Counted from the first letter of the stretch, positions 43,924 through 52,853 are shown. The stretch is 64,000 bases of DNA from Armatimonadota bacterium (GCA_031081585.1 JAVHLY010000012.1:1-64000); one strand, 5' to 3'. Numbers and translations: made by a program. Notes: generated by a model from the letters alone, not told the origin.

Positions 43924-45222
43924 ATGGCTGTGACGGCTGCACCGCTGTCGGCGGGGCTGCGGCAACGGTTGAGCGCCATCCGTCCCGAGGAGGGCGTCAT
44001 CCCTGCGTTCATCTTCAGCGACCCGGAGGTCTACCGGGCGGAGATGGACACGATCTTCGCCCGCTGCTGGCTCTTCGTGGCCCACGAGTCGGAAGTGCCC
44101 TCGCCGGGGGATTACGTCACCCGCGCCATGGGCGAGCACCCGGTCATCGTGGCGCGCGGGGAAGACGGGCGGATCCGCGTGATGCTGAACGTGTGCCGCC
44201 ACCGGGGCATGCGCATCTGCCGCGCCGACCTGGGGAACGCCTCCCACTTCCGCTGCCCCTACCACGGCTTCACCTACACTAACACCGGCGACCTCATCGG
44301 CATCCCCTACCAGCGGGAGATCTACGGCGAGGCCATCGACCGCAGCCGCTTCGGGCTGATCCAGGCGCGCACCGACAGCTATGCCGGCCTCGTCTTCGCC
44401 ACGTGGGACGCGGACGCCCCGCCGCTGCGCGAGTACCTGGGGCCGATGACCTGGTACCTCGACCTGCTGGCCGGGCGGGCCGCCATGGAGGTGGTGGGCC
44501 CGCCCCACCGCCACGAGATGGCCGCCAACTGGAAGCTGCCGGCGGAGAACTTCGCCTCCGACGCCTACCACACGCTGCACACGCACGCCTCTACCGCCGA
44601 GATCGGGCTCACGCCCTCGCCCCGCTGGGCCAAGGACGGCTACCACGTGCAGGCCGGGAACGGCCACGGCGTGATGGTGGGGACGCCTGCCCCCCGCTTC
44701 ATCTTCGCGGAGGCGCTGCTGCCGACGTTCGAGCGCCACCTCCGCCCCGAGCAGCTGGCCCTGCTGCGCACCCTGGCCAACATGCCGGGCACCGTCTTCC
44801 CCAACTTCTCCTTCCTCATCTCCGCGGTGACCTTCAAGGGGCGGTTCGTCTCGCACACGGGGCTGTACCAGTGGCAGCCGCTCGGTCCGGAGCGGATCGA
44901 GGTCTTCTCCTGGTTCCTGGTGGAGCGCGACGCCCCGCCCGAGTGGAAGGCGCTGTCGCGCGAGGCCTTCATCTTCACCTTCGGCCCGTCCGGCGTCTTC
45001 TCCCAGGACGACAGCGAGAACTGGACCAACATCACGCGCAACAGCCGCGGCCCGCTGGCCCGCCACCTCTCCTTCCTCTACGAGATGGGCAAGGGGGCGC
45101 GACCCACCCGCGCCTTCCCCGGGCCCGGGGAGGTGTACGAGGGGAAGTACAGCGAGGTGAACGCGCGGGCCTTCTACCGGCGCTGGCTCGACCTGGTGCA
45201 GGGGGACGGCCCGTGGACGTGA
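43924..45222 (+). CDS. Rieske non-heme iron dioxygenase, alpha subunit
   Basis: A 432-aa ring-hydroxylating oxygenase large subunit. The Rieske [2Fe-2S] ligands are Cys91-x-His93 and Cys111-x2-His114 (CRHRG and CPYHG). The mononuclear iron site is D213-AYH216-TLHTH221, with a further Asp in the QDDSEN region. ATG 43924 follows GAGGAGGGAG. The beta subunit overlaps its end. No ferredoxin or reductase gene is adjacent, so electrons must come from elsewhere. Likely reaction: dihydroxylation of an aromatic or hetero-aromatic ring. Confidence 0.93.
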   Translation: MAVTAAPLSAGLRQRLSAIRPEEGVIPAFIFSDPEVYRAEMDTIFARCWLFVAHESEVPSPGDYVTRAMGEHPVIVARGEDGRIRVMLNVCRHRGMRICRADLGNASHFRCPYHGFTYTNTGDLIGIPYQREIYGEAIDRSRFGLIQARTDSYAGLVFATWDADAPPLREYLGPMTWYLDLLAGRAAMEVVGPPHRHEMAANWKLPAENFASDAYHTLHTHASTAEIGLTPSPRWAKDGYHVQAGNGHGVMVGTPAPRFIFAEALLPTFERHLRPEQLALLRTLANMPGTVFPNFSFLISAVTFKGRFVSHTGLYQWQPLGPERIEVFSWFLVERDAPPEWKALSREAFIFTFGPSGVFSQDDSENWTNITRNSRGPLARHLSFLYEMGKGARPTRAFPGPGEVYEGKYSEVNARAFYRRWLDLVQGDGPWT

Positions 45223-45719
45223 CCCCGGAGGTGCGCCAGGAGCTCACGGAGTGGCTCTACCACGAGGCGGAGCTGCTGGACGGGCGCCGCTTCGAGGAGT
45301 GGCTGGCGCTGCTGGCCGACGACCTGACCTATGAGATGCCGGTGCGCCTGACCCGCGAGGCGGGCGGGGGCGAGGAGCTGGCGCGGGAGATGGCGTTCTT
45401 CCGGGACGACCGGGAGACGCTGCGGCTGCGTGTGGCCCGGCTGCGCACCGAGTTCGCCTGGGCGGAGGACCCGCCGTCGCGCACGCGCCACTTCGTGGCC
45501 AACGTCCGGGTGCGGCCCACCGACCGGCCGGACGAGGTAGAGGTGAGGAGCTACCTGCTCGTCTACCGCAGCCGCGGCGACGCGCCGCAGGCCGAGCTGC
45601 TCTCGGGGGAGCGGCGCGACCGCTTCCGACGGGAGGGGGAGACGTGGAAGCTCTGCCGGCGCGAGTTCGTGCCGGACCAGGCCACCCTGGGCCTGCGGAA
45701 CCTGGCGCTCTTCGTCTGA
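45213..45719 (+). CDS. Rieske dioxygenase, beta subunit
   Basis: A 168-aa NTF2-like small subunit of ring-hydroxylating dioxygenases, with the family features EAELLDGRRFEEWLALLADD, PSRTRHFVANVRV and GERRDRFRREGETWKL. It stabilises the alpha3beta3 oxygenase and has no catalytic metal. GTG 45213 overlaps the alpha stop by 10 nt (GTG 45219 is an alternative two codons later). Confidence 0.9.
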   Translation: MDVTPEVRQELTEWLYHEAELLDGRRFEEWLALLADDLTYEMPVRLTREAGGGEELAREMAFFRDDRETLRLRVARLRTEFAWAEDPPSRTRHFVANVRVRPTDRPDEVEVRSYLLVYRSRGDAPQAELLSGERRDRFRREGETWKLCRREFVPDQATLGLRNLALFV

Positions 45720-45771
45720 TGGAGGGCAGGCACCACGGGTTGCCGTCGGACGGGAAGGACGGGAGGAGGCC

Positions 45772-46035
45772 ATGGACGACCATGAGCCGGCGCGTGCGCC
45801 GGCGATGGAGCGTGAGCCGGTGATCGAGGTGACCAACGAGTTCGCGCACGTCGAGGTGCGGCGGGTGTGGACGCGCAACGGGATGCGCCTGGAGATCAGC
45901 TCGCCGCGGCTGGGCCACTGCGTCCGGCTGGACGCGCTGGCGCTGGAGAGCCTCACCTGGCAGCCCATGGAGACCTTCAGCCGCTTCCTGGAGGAGCCGT
46001 TCGGCCCGGCGCGGCCGGACGGCCGGCACGGCTGA
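45772..46035 (+). CDS. small hypothetical protein of Rieske operon
   Basis: An 87-aa protein with GGGAGGAGG directly before its ATG. It reads as a short beta-rich domain (IEVTNEFAHVEVRRVWTRNG, then RLEISSPRLGHCVRLD) without transmembrane helices. I do not recognise a family. It is sandwiched between the oxygenase beta subunit and the SDR gene, so it is probably an accessory of the oxygenase or a small enzyme component. Confidence 0.7.
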   Translation: MDDHEPARAPAMEREPVIEVTNEFAHVEVRRVWTRNGMRLEISSPRLGHCVRLDALALESLTWQPMETFSRFLEEPFGPARPDGRHG

Positions 46036-46051
46036 GGGGCCCCAGCACGCG

Positions 46052-46846
46052 GTGACCGGCGCAGCCCCACATCGGCCGGGCCGTCTCGCCGGGAAAGTCG
46101 CCCTCATCACCGGCGCGGGCAGGGGGATCGGCCGGGCGGCGGCAGAGCTCTTCGCCGCCGAAGGCGCCCGGGTGGTCGTGGCCGACCTGGAGGCCGCGGC
46201 CGCCCGCGAGGTGGCGGCGGCCATCGCCGACGCCGGCGGGGAGGCTCTGGCCGTGGGGGCGGACGTGGCCAGTCCCGAGGACAACGCGCGCATGGTGGCG
46301 GCGGCGGTGGAGCGGTGGGGCGCGCTGCACGTCTTCTACGCCAACGCCGCCATCGTGGACCGCACGCCGGAAGGGGACGTCGGCCTCGAGCGCATCGCCC
46401 TGGAGCGCTGGCACCGCATTCTGGCGGTCAACCTCACCGGCACCTTCCTGGGGTGCCGCGCGGCCATCCCCGAGATCGTCCGCGCGGGCGGCGGTTCGGT
46501 GATCCTCACCGGGTCGGTGGGCGCGCTCGTCGCCCACCGGGCCCACAACCACGCCTACGTCACCTCCAAAACCGGCGTGCTGGGTCTGGCCCGCAACCTG
46601 GCCGTGGAGTACGCGCCCAAGGGCGTACGCGTGAACTGCCTCTGCCCCGGCCAGGTCCGGACGGCCATGATGGCCGACTTCTACGACGACCCCGCACGCC
46701 GCCAGCGCTTCATCGACCTGACGCCGATGGCGCGCTTCGGGGAGGCGGTGGAGGTGGCTCGCGTGGCGCTCTTCCTGGCCTCTGACGAGTCCTCGTTCAT
46801 GACCGGTGCCGCGGTGGTGGTCGACGGGGGCTGGACGGCGGTCTGA
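46052..46846 (+). CDS. SDR family dehydrogenase
   Basis: A 264-aa classical short-chain dehydrogenase: TGAGRGIG (dinucleotide loop, about residue 20), NAA (as YANAA), catalytic Ser in ILTGSVG and YVTSK (Tyr-x3-Lys). The C-terminal DESSFMTGAAVVVDGGW is the usual end. Following a Rieske dioxygenase, the natural role is oxidation of the cis-dihydrodiol to a catechol or hydroxylated ring that the VOC dioxygenases can cleave. GTG 46052, 16 nt after the small gene. Confidence 0.92.
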   Translation: MTGAAPHRPGRLAGKVALITGAGRGIGRAAAELFAAEGARVVVADLEAAAAREVAAAIADAGGEALAVGADVASPEDNARMVAAAVERWGALHVFYANAAIVDRTPEGDVGLERIALERWHRILAVNLTGTFLGCRAAIPEIVRAGGGSVILTGSVGALVAHRAHNHAYVTSKTGVLGLARNLAVEYAPKGVRVNCLCPGQVRTAMMADFYDDPARRQRFIDLTPMARFGEAVEVARVALFLASDESSFMTGAAVVVDGGWTAV

Positions 46847-46938
46847 GCCGTGACCGGCCCGGCCGGTCTCCCGTCGGATCCGCCCGACCGCGTCCCCCCG
46901 GGCGCGCCGGCGCAGGAGAGGGGCGCGGGGCGGCCAAT

Positions 46939-46950
46939 ACTGTATACAGT
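46939..46950. promoter_or_regulatory. perfect palindromic GntR-like operator
   Basis: ACTGTATACAGT, a perfect 12-bp palindrome, 57 bp before the start of GntR gene 2 and 92 bp after the SDR stop. Near-copies lie at 27271 and 30995. Autoregulation by the FCD-type regulator is the simplest reading. Confidence 0.65.
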
Positions 46951-47007
46951 TCGCGGGCTGCGCCACCCGGAGGCGTTCCGGCGCAGACCTCTCACGCCGT
47001 CGGGATC

Positions 47008-47748
47008 GTGCCGCTGCGCGACCTCCGCCGCCTCACCCGTCCCCGGACAGGAGCGGGGGGGACCACGCCCCCCGTCCTGGCCGCCGTCCTGCGCGAGGCC
47101 ATCGTCACCGGCGTCCTGCAGGCCGGCGAGGAACTGAACCAGGTCCTCCTGGCCCGCCAGTTCGGCGTGAGCCGCGTGCCGGTGCGCGAGGCCATCCGCC
47201 TGCTCGAGGCGGAAGGCCTGGTGGTCTCGCCGCCGCACCGGCGCAGCGTCGTGAGCGCACTCACCCCGGAGGTGCTGGGGGAGATCTACGAAGTGCGGGT
47301 GCGCCTGGAGGGGCTGCTGCTCGGTGCGGCGGTGCCGCGCCTCGGACCGGAGGACCTGGCCGAGGCGGACGCGCTGGTGGCGGCGATGAGCCGCCTCCGC
47401 GACCACCGGGAGTGGCTCCGTCTCAACGACCGCTTCCACGACGCCCTCTATCGGGCGGCGGGCAAGCCTTTCGTCAGCGCACTCGTCCGCCAGCTCCGCC
47501 AGCAGGTCCAGCGGTACGTGTGGTTGAGCGGCCGGGCGCTCTACCGGGCGGCGGAGGCCAATGCCGAGCACCGGCGCATTCTGGAAGCCTGTCGCGCCGG
47601 GGACGTGCCCCGCGCGCGCCGGGAGCTGCGCCGCCACCTGCTGGCCACCTACCGGGGGTTGCGCCAGGCGCTCCGGTCGACCCCATCGGGACGGCGCCGG
47701 GCGATCTCTCCCGACCGGCTGGGGACGGTCCCACCGGACCGGCCATGA
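47008..47748 (+). CDS. GntR family (FCD) regulator 2
   Basis: A 246-aa FadR-type regulator. The winged helix (about 22-88) holds EELNQVLLARQFGVSRVPVREAI; the FCD domain (about 95-225) contains LNDRFHDALY and ANAEHRRIL, which in the family supply metal/ligand contacts. GTG 47008. The stop overlaps the next ATG. It is homologous to regulator 1 at 34985 and has a perfect palindrome just upstream, so it probably binds that site. Confidence 0.9.
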   Translation: MPLRDLRRLTRPRTGAGGTTPPVLAAVLREAIVTGVLQAGEELNQVLLARQFGVSRVPVREAIRLLEAEGLVVSPPHRRSVVSALTPEVLGEIYEVRVRLEGLLLGAAVPRLGPEDLAEADALVAAMSRLRDHREWLRLNDRFHDALYRAAGKPFVSALVRQLRQQVQRYVWLSGRALYRAAEANAEHRRILEACRAGDVPRARRELRRHLLATYRGLRQALRSTPSGRRRAISPDRLGTVPPDRP

Positions 47749-48620
47749 GGGCCCTGCTGGTGACCCACCTCGCCCACGTGGCCCTCACGGTGCCACACCC
47801 CGAGGACGCGGCCCGGTGGTACGCCGAAGTGCTGGGGCTCGCCATCACCGGTCGACTCCCCGACGGCGGGGTGCGCCTGGCCACAGCCCCGCCCCACGCC
47901 GCGGTGGTGGCCCACACTGAGGTGCTCTTGCTTCCCGGCGCACCTGGTGTCCACCACATCGGTTTCGGTATACCGAATACAGAATCCCTTGCCGCAGCCG
48001 CCGCTGCCCTGCGGCGGCAGGACGTGGAGGTCCATGAGGCGACGGATGGGCCGTGCGGGGTCGGGTGGTGGGTACGCGACCCGGACGGCCACCGGGTGGA
48101 GGTGACGGTTCCCCCATCCCCCGTCCCGCGCCCCGGGGGAGCCGGTGGCCCGGCGACGCTGGTGAAGCTCGGTCACATCACGCAGCGCAGCCCCGACCCT
48201 GTGGTGCAGGCGGCGTGGTGGCAGCGCGTTCTGGGGTTCCGCCTCTCCGACCGCATGGGGGAGACGTTTGCCTGGCTGCGATGCAACCGCGACCACCACA
48301 CCATCGCGTTCATCCGCGCCCCCCAGCCCGGGACGCACCACATCGCCTTCGAGGCCGGGGGGTGGGACGACCTACGCCGCCTCGGTGACCACCTGGCCGC
48401 CTGCGGGTGGCGCTTCGAGTTCGGACCAGGGCGGCACGGCCCCGGGAACAACCTCTTCGCCTACCTCCTCGACCCCTGGGGGCTGCGCTGGGAAGTCTTC
48501 TGTGACCTGGTGCGGATCGACGACGAGGAGACCTACACGCCCGGAGAGTGGGACCCCGGGGCGAGGCTGACCACGGTGAACCGGTGGGGCCCGCAGCCGC
48601 CGGAGTCCTTCCTGCGCTAG
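47745..48620 (+). CDS. two-domain VOC extradiol-type dioxygenase 2
   Basis: A 291-aa VOC protein related in plan to dioxygenase 1: domain 1 begins LAHVALTVPHPED, domain 2 VKLGHITQRSPDP. The metal triad looks complete (His in LGHI, His in THHIAFEA, Glu in GLRWEVF). ATG overlaps the GntR stop. A perfect 14-bp palindrome TTCGGTATACCGAA lies inside the gene at 47974. Probable extradiol cleavage or isomerase activity on a later intermediate. Confidence 0.87.
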   Translation: MRALLVTHLAHVALTVPHPEDAARWYAEVLGLAITGRLPDGGVRLATAPPHAAVVAHTEVLLLPGAPGVHHIGFGIPNTESLAAAAAALRRQDVEVHEATDGPCGVGWWVRDPDGHRVEVTVPPSPVPRPGGAGGPATLVKLGHITQRSPDPVVQAAWWQRVLGFRLSDRMGETFAWLRCNRDHHTIAFIRAPQPGTHHIAFEAGGWDDLRRLGDHLAACGWRFEFGPGRHGPGNNLFAYLLDPWGLRWEVFCDLVRIDDEETYTPGEWDPGARLTTVNRWGPQPPESFLR

Positions 48621-48622
48621 CC

Positions 48623-49294
48623 ATGCCGCGCGGCGTCCTCTTCTCGCAGATGGAACCGGCGCCTGAGTGGGAGGTGGCCTTCAACGCCTGGTACGACGAA
48701 GAGCACGTGCCCTCGCGCCTGGCGCTCCCCGGGTTCGTGGCCGCCGCGCGCTATGTCGCCGTCCGGGCCACGCCGAAGTACGCCGTCACCTACCTCCTGG
48801 ACGACCTCGGCGCCCTGGCCACCCCGGCCTACCGGGCGCTGAAGCGCGAGCCCGCCCCGCGCACCGCGCAGATGCTGGCCGCCGTGCGCGGCTTCACCCG
48901 CTACGTCGGCGAGGAGGTGGCCCGTCTCCACCGGGACACCGGTGAGGACGCGGGCGTGCTCGACGCACCCTACCTCTATGCGGTCTTCTTGGCGGTGCCC
49001 GAAGCGCGGGAAGCGGAGTTCGAGCGCTGGTACGACCAGGAGCACGGCCCCCTGCTCCTGCGCCACCCCGCCTGGCGGGCGTTGCGGCGCTACCGTCTGC
49101 GCGAGGCGGCGGGCGGGGCGTGGACCCACCTGACCCTCCACTTCCTGGACGACCTGGCGGCCCTGGAGTCGCCCGAGCGGGCGGCAGCGCGCGCCACCCC
49201 CTGGCGGGAGCGGCTGGCCGCAGAACCCTGGTTCGCGCCGGATGCCGCCGTCTACGCCCGCCTGCCGCGGCGGTGGGGCGGAGGAGCGCGGTGA
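48623..49294 (+). CDS. EthD-like dimeric alpha/beta-barrel protein
   Basis: A 223-aa protein with two tandem ferredoxin-like EthD/DUF4286-type repeats, each carrying a W-Y-(D)-(E/Q)-E-H motif (FNAWYDEEHVPSRLALPGF at 21-39 and FERWYDQEHGPLLLRHPAW at about 133-151). Such small barrels bind hydrophobic ligands or act as muconolactone-isomerase-like accessory enzymes. ATG is 2 nt after the dioxygenase stop; the end overlaps the amidohydrolase start. A lactone/tautomer isomerase role is possible. Confidence 0.8.
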   Translation: MPRGVLFSQMEPAPEWEVAFNAWYDEEHVPSRLALPGFVAAARYVAVRATPKYAVTYLLDDLGALATPAYRALKREPAPRTAQMLAAVRGFTRYVGEEVARLHRDTGEDAGVLDAPYLYAVFLAVPEAREAEFERWYDQEHGPLLLRHPAWRALRRYRLREAAGGAWTHLTLHFLDDLAALESPERAAARATPWRERLAAEPWFAPDAAVYARLPRRWGGGAR

Positions 49295-50493
49295 CGCTGG
49301 CCGGGGGGGCCGTCCCGCCGGCGGCCATCGTGAACATCGGGACGGTGGTCACGGGGGAGCTCGACCGCCCCCTGCTGGAGGCGGACACCGTCCTGCTGCG
49401 CGGGGGGCGCATCGCCGCCGTCGGGACACGCGACCAGGTGGACGTCGGCGAGGCCGCCGTCGTGGTCGACGCCGCCGGGGCCACGCTGGCTCCGGGGCTG
49501 ATCGACTCCCACTGCCACGTCGTCATCGGGGACTACACGCCGCGCCAGAAGACGGTGGACTTCCTGGAGAGCTACGTGCACGGAGGCATCACGCGCTGCA
49601 TCTCGCCCAGCGAGGTGCACGCCCCGGGACGCCCGCGCGACCCGGCGGGCGTGAAGGCCCTCGCCCTGGCGGCCCAGCGCTGCTTCCGCGACTTCCGCCC
49701 GGGCGGCATGACGGTGCACGCCGGCTGCCTCATCCTGGAACCGGGGCTGGAAGAGCGCGACTTCGCCGAGCTCGCCCGGGAGGGCGTCTGGCTGGCCAAG
49801 GCCGGGTTCGGCGCCTTCGCCCGCCCGCGCGACTGCGCGCCTCTCGTCCGCTGGGCCCAGCGGCACGGGTTCGTGGTGATGTGCCACAGCGGGGGCGCCT
49901 CCATCCCCGGCTCCTCCCCAGTGACGGCCGACGACCTGCTGGCCATGCAGCCGGACGTCAGCGGTCACGTGAACGGCGGCCCGACGGCCATGGCCGACGA
50001 GGACGTGGAGCGGGTGATCACAGAGAGCACGATGGCCCTGCAGGTGGTCCAGGCGGGAAACCTGCGCTCGGCCCTCCACGTGGTGCGCCGTGCCGCGGAG
50101 ACGGGCAACCTCCACCGCCTGCTCATCGCCAGCGACACGCCGACGGGGACGGGGGTGATGCCGCTGGCGGTGCTGAAGTCAGCGGCGGAGCTCGTGTCGC
50201 TGGCCCCGCTGGCGCCCGCGGTGGCGCTGGCCGCAGCGACGGGGAACGTGGGGCGGGTCTACCGGCTGGACGCCGGGATCGTCGCCCCCGGCCGCCCTGC
50301 GGACCTGGTGCTCCTCGACGCCCCGCTGGGCGGGCACGGGCGGGATGCCCTGGACGCGCTCGCCCGCGGCGACATCCCGGCAGTGGCCGCCGTCATCACG
50401 CAGGGGGTGCTGCGCGTGCTCGCCAGCCGGAACACGCCCCCGCCTGTGCGCCCCGTCCGGGTGGTCCGGGGGAGCGCCACGGCGCCCGCGTGA
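49291..50493 (+). CDS. enamidase-like amidohydrolase
   Basis: A 400-aa metal-dependent amidohydrolase strikingly similar in layout to enamidase (EC 3.5.2.18) of nicotinate fermentation, which opens a cyclic enamide and releases ammonia. Shared segments: NIGTVVTGELDRPLLEADT, GLIDSHCHV (first metal HxH), GDYTPRQKTVDF, HGGASIPGSSPVTADD-like central block, DVSGHVNGGPTAM and SDTPTGTGVMPL (last metal Asp). GTG overlaps the EthD-like stop. The identification is by recognised family pattern from memory, not by search, and the substrate ring may differ from 6-oxo-tetrahydronicotinate. Confidence 0.82.
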   Translation: MTLAGGAVPPAAIVNIGTVVTGELDRPLLEADTVLLRGGRIAAVGTRDQVDVGEAAVVVDAAGATLAPGLIDSHCHVVIGDYTPRQKTVDFLESYVHGGITRCISPSEVHAPGRPRDPAGVKALALAAQRCFRDFRPGGMTVHAGCLILEPGLEERDFAELAREGVWLAKAGFGAFARPRDCAPLVRWAQRHGFVVMCHSGGASIPGSSPVTADDLLAMQPDVSGHVNGGPTAMADEDVERVITESTMALQVVQAGNLRSALHVVRRAAETGNLHRLLIASDTPTGTGVMPLAVLKSAAELVSLAPLAPAVALAAATGNVGRVYRLDAGIVAPGRPADLVLLDAPLGGHGRDALDALARGDIPAVAAVITQGVLRVLASRNTPPPVRPVRVVRGSATAPA

Positions 50494-52853
50494 GCATGTC
50501 CGGGCAGCCGCGCGCGCTGTCGCACGCGTCCCCGCCGGCCGAGCACCTCCCGCTCCTCACCGGCCGGGGTCGGTTCATCGGCGACCTGGTCCTGCCGGGG
50601 ATGGTGCACGTGGCCCTCCTGCGCAGCCCGCACGCCCACGCCCGCATCGCCCGACTGGATACGCGCGCCGCCGCCCGCGCCCCGGGCGTGGTGGCGGTCG
50701 TCACCGCCGCCGACCTGGGCCCGGCCAACCGCCCCCTGCCGCCACGCGTCCCGCACCCGGCGCTCACCGACCCGCGCGGGCCGCGACCGCTGGCCGAGGG
50801 CGTCGTCCGCCACGTGGGCGAGGCCGTGGCCGCCGTGGTGGCGGAGTCGGCGGCCGCCGCCGCAGACGCCCTGGAGCGCGTCGCGGTCACTTACGAGGCC
50901 CTGCCGGCCGCCGCCGACGTGGAGGCGGCCCTGCACCCCGACGCCCCCCGCGTGCACGCCGACCGCCCGGACAACGTGGCGGCGCGCTGGACGACGGCCG
51001 CCGGCGACGTCGGAGCGATCCTGCGGGAGGCCCCGGTCGTGGTCCGGCTGCGGCTGGAGATCGCCCGTGGCCACGGCCAGCCCCTCGAGCCGCGCGGAGT
51101 GGTGGCGGTGTGGGACGAGACGGCACAGGTCCTCACCCTCTGGTCCTCCACGCAGGCACCCTACGCCGTCCGCGACGTGGTGGCGGCCGCGCTGGGATTG
51201 GCGCCCGGGCAGGTCCGGGTGCGCGTCCCCGACGTGGGCGGCGGCTTCGGCCTCAAGGGCGCACCCTACCCGGAGGAGGTGCTGGTGGCCTGGCTGGCCC
51301 GGCACCTGTGCCGGCCGGTGCGCTGGCTGGAAGGGCGGGCCGAGTCCTTTGTCGCCTCGGTGCAGGACCGCCGGCAGGTGCACGAGGTGGCCGTGGGCGC
51401 CGACCGGGAGGGACGGGTGCTGGCGCTCGACCACCGCTTCCTGCTCGACGTGGGCGCTTATCTGCCCTTCGGCATCCCCGTGGGGGCAAACCTGCAGAGC
51501 CACGTGCCCGGTCCCTACGCCATCCCCCACCTGCGCACCGAGCTGGTGGCCGTCTACACCCACTGCACCCCCACCGGCCCGTGGCGCGGCGCGGGACGGC
51601 CTCAGGCCAACTTCGTGGTGGAACGGGCGCTCGACCAGGTGGCGCGCTGCCTGGGCCTCGATCCCGTCGCGGTGCGCCGCCGCAACCTGATCCGTCCCGC
51701 GCAGATGCCCTACGCCACCGGCCTGCGCCTGGCCACCGGCACGCCCGTGGTCTACGACAGCGGGGACTACCCCGCGCTGCTCGACCGCGTGCTCCAGCTC
51801 TTCCGGTACGAGGAGCGCCGCCGCTGGCAGGCGGCGGCACGGGCGGCCGGGCGCGCCTGCGGCCTTGGCGTGGTCTGTGGCATCGAGGCGAGCGGCGGTG
51901 GCGGGGTGGAGGGCGCGGCGGTCCGCGTGGAGCCCGACGGCACGGTGCGGGTGGCCGTGGGCAGCCCGGCGCAGGGGCAGGCCCACCGCACGGCGCTCGG
52001 CCGCCTGGTGGCCCAGGTCCTGGGTGTCCGCCCCGAGGCGGTGATCGTCGAGGGCGGCGACACCGCCCTGCTGCCGAAGGGTTCGGGGACCTTCGGGAGC
52101 CGCACGCTCGTCGTCGCCGGCACCGCCGCCGCGGAGGCGGCGCGGGCGGTGCGCAGGCGCGCGCTGGGCCGGGCCGCCCGGCGCCTCCGCGTGGGCCCCG
52201 CCGACCTCGAGACCGTCGACGGCGCCATCCGGGTGCGCGGGGCACCGCAGCGCACCGTCACCTGGGCGACCGTGGCGGCGGACGGGGAGGAACCGCTCCA
52301 GGCCACGCACCTCTTCACCCCGCCCGGCCCGGTCTGGAGCAGCGGCGCGGCGGCGTGTGCGGTGGAGCTCGACCGTGAGACCGGCGAGGTACGGGTCGAG
52401 GCGTACGTCTTCGTCCACGACTGCGGCGTGGTCCTCAACCCCGACCTGGTGGAGGGGCAGGTGCTGGGAGCGATCGTGAACGGGCTGGGCAACGTCCTCT
52501 GCGAGCACCTGGTCTACGACGCGCAGGGGCAGTTGCTCACGGCCACGCTCATGGACTACGGCCTCCCCCGGGCGGCGCGGCAGCCGCCGATCCGTCTGGG
52601 CCACCAGGAGACGCCCTCGCCCGCCAACCCGCTGGGCGTCAAGGGGGTAGGGGAGAGCGGCATCATCACCGTCGCCAGCGCCCTGGCCCAGGCGGTGGAG
52701 GACGCCGTCGACGACCCGGCCCTGGTCGTGACGGCCGTGCCCATCCTGCCCTGGCAGGTGCTGCGCTGGTTGGCCGGCCGGTCCGGTCCCTGCGGCCCCG
52801 GCGGGGAACGGTCCGGGCCCAGTGCGCCCCCAGGCCCCGACTTCGTGCGGTAG
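50490..52853 (+). CDS. xanthine dehydrogenase-family molybdenum hydroxylase, large subunit
   Basis: A 787-aa molybdopterin-cytosine-dinucleotide binding subunit of the xanthine oxidase/aldehyde oxidase family. The N-terminal GRGRFIGDLVLPGMVHVALLRSP is typical of CoxL-type proteins; GGGFGLKG, GPWRGAGRPQ and the C-terminal GVGES, with the catalytic Glu that activates water, are present. The [2Fe-2S] and FAD subunit genes are not adjacent, so it is an orphan large subunit in this window. Such enzymes hydroxylate N-heterocycles next to the ring nitrogen (for example nicotinate). GTG 50490 overlaps the amidohydrolase stop; ATG 50496 is an alternative. Confidence 0.9.
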   Translation: MSMSGQPRALSHASPPAEHLPLLTGRGRFIGDLVLPGMVHVALLRSPHAHARIARLDTRAAARAPGVVAVVTAADLGPANRPLPPRVPHPALTDPRGPRPLAEGVVRHVGEAVAAVVAESAAAAADALERVAVTYEALPAAADVEAALHPDAPRVHADRPDNVAARWTTAAGDVGAILREAPVVVRLRLEIARGHGQPLEPRGVVAVWDETAQVLTLWSSTQAPYAVRDVVAAALGLAPGQVRVRVPDVGGGFGLKGAPYPEEVLVAWLARHLCRPVRWLEGRAESFVASVQDRRQVHEVAVGADREGRVLALDHRFLLDVGAYLPFGIPVGANLQSHVPGPYAIPHLRTELVAVYTHCTPTGPWRGAGRPQANFVVERALDQVARCLGLDPVAVRRRNLIRPAQMPYATGLRLATGTPVVYDSGDYPALLDRVLQLFRYEERRRWQAAARAAGRACGLGVVCGIEASGGGGVEGAAVRVEPDGTVRVAVGSPAQGQAHRTALGRLVAQVLGVRPEAVIVEGGDTALLPKGSGTFGSRTLVVAGTAAAEAARAVRRRALGRAARRLRVGPADLETVDGAIRVRGAPQRTVTWATVAADGEEPLQATHLFTPPGPVWSSGAAACAVELDRETGEVRVEAYVFVHDCGVVLNPDLVEGQVLGAIVNGLGNVLCEHLVYDAQGQLLTATLMDYGLPRAARQPPIRLGHQETPSPANPLGVKGVGESGIITVASALAQAVEDAVDDPALVVTAVPILPWQVLRWLAGRSGPCGPGGERSGPSAPPGPDFVR

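Noticed and set aside
47974-47987. Perfect 14-bp palindrome TTCGGTATACCGAA as an operator
   Set aside because: It lies inside the coding sequence of dioxygenase 2 with no promoter nearby; its half-sites differ from the ACTGT/ACAGT sites. Probably chance, though noted in that entry.
50259-52604. 781-codon minus-strand frame opposite the Mo-hydroxylase gene
   Set aside because: Antisense shadow with low-complexity His/Arg/Gly text; the plus-strand protein has intact family signatures.
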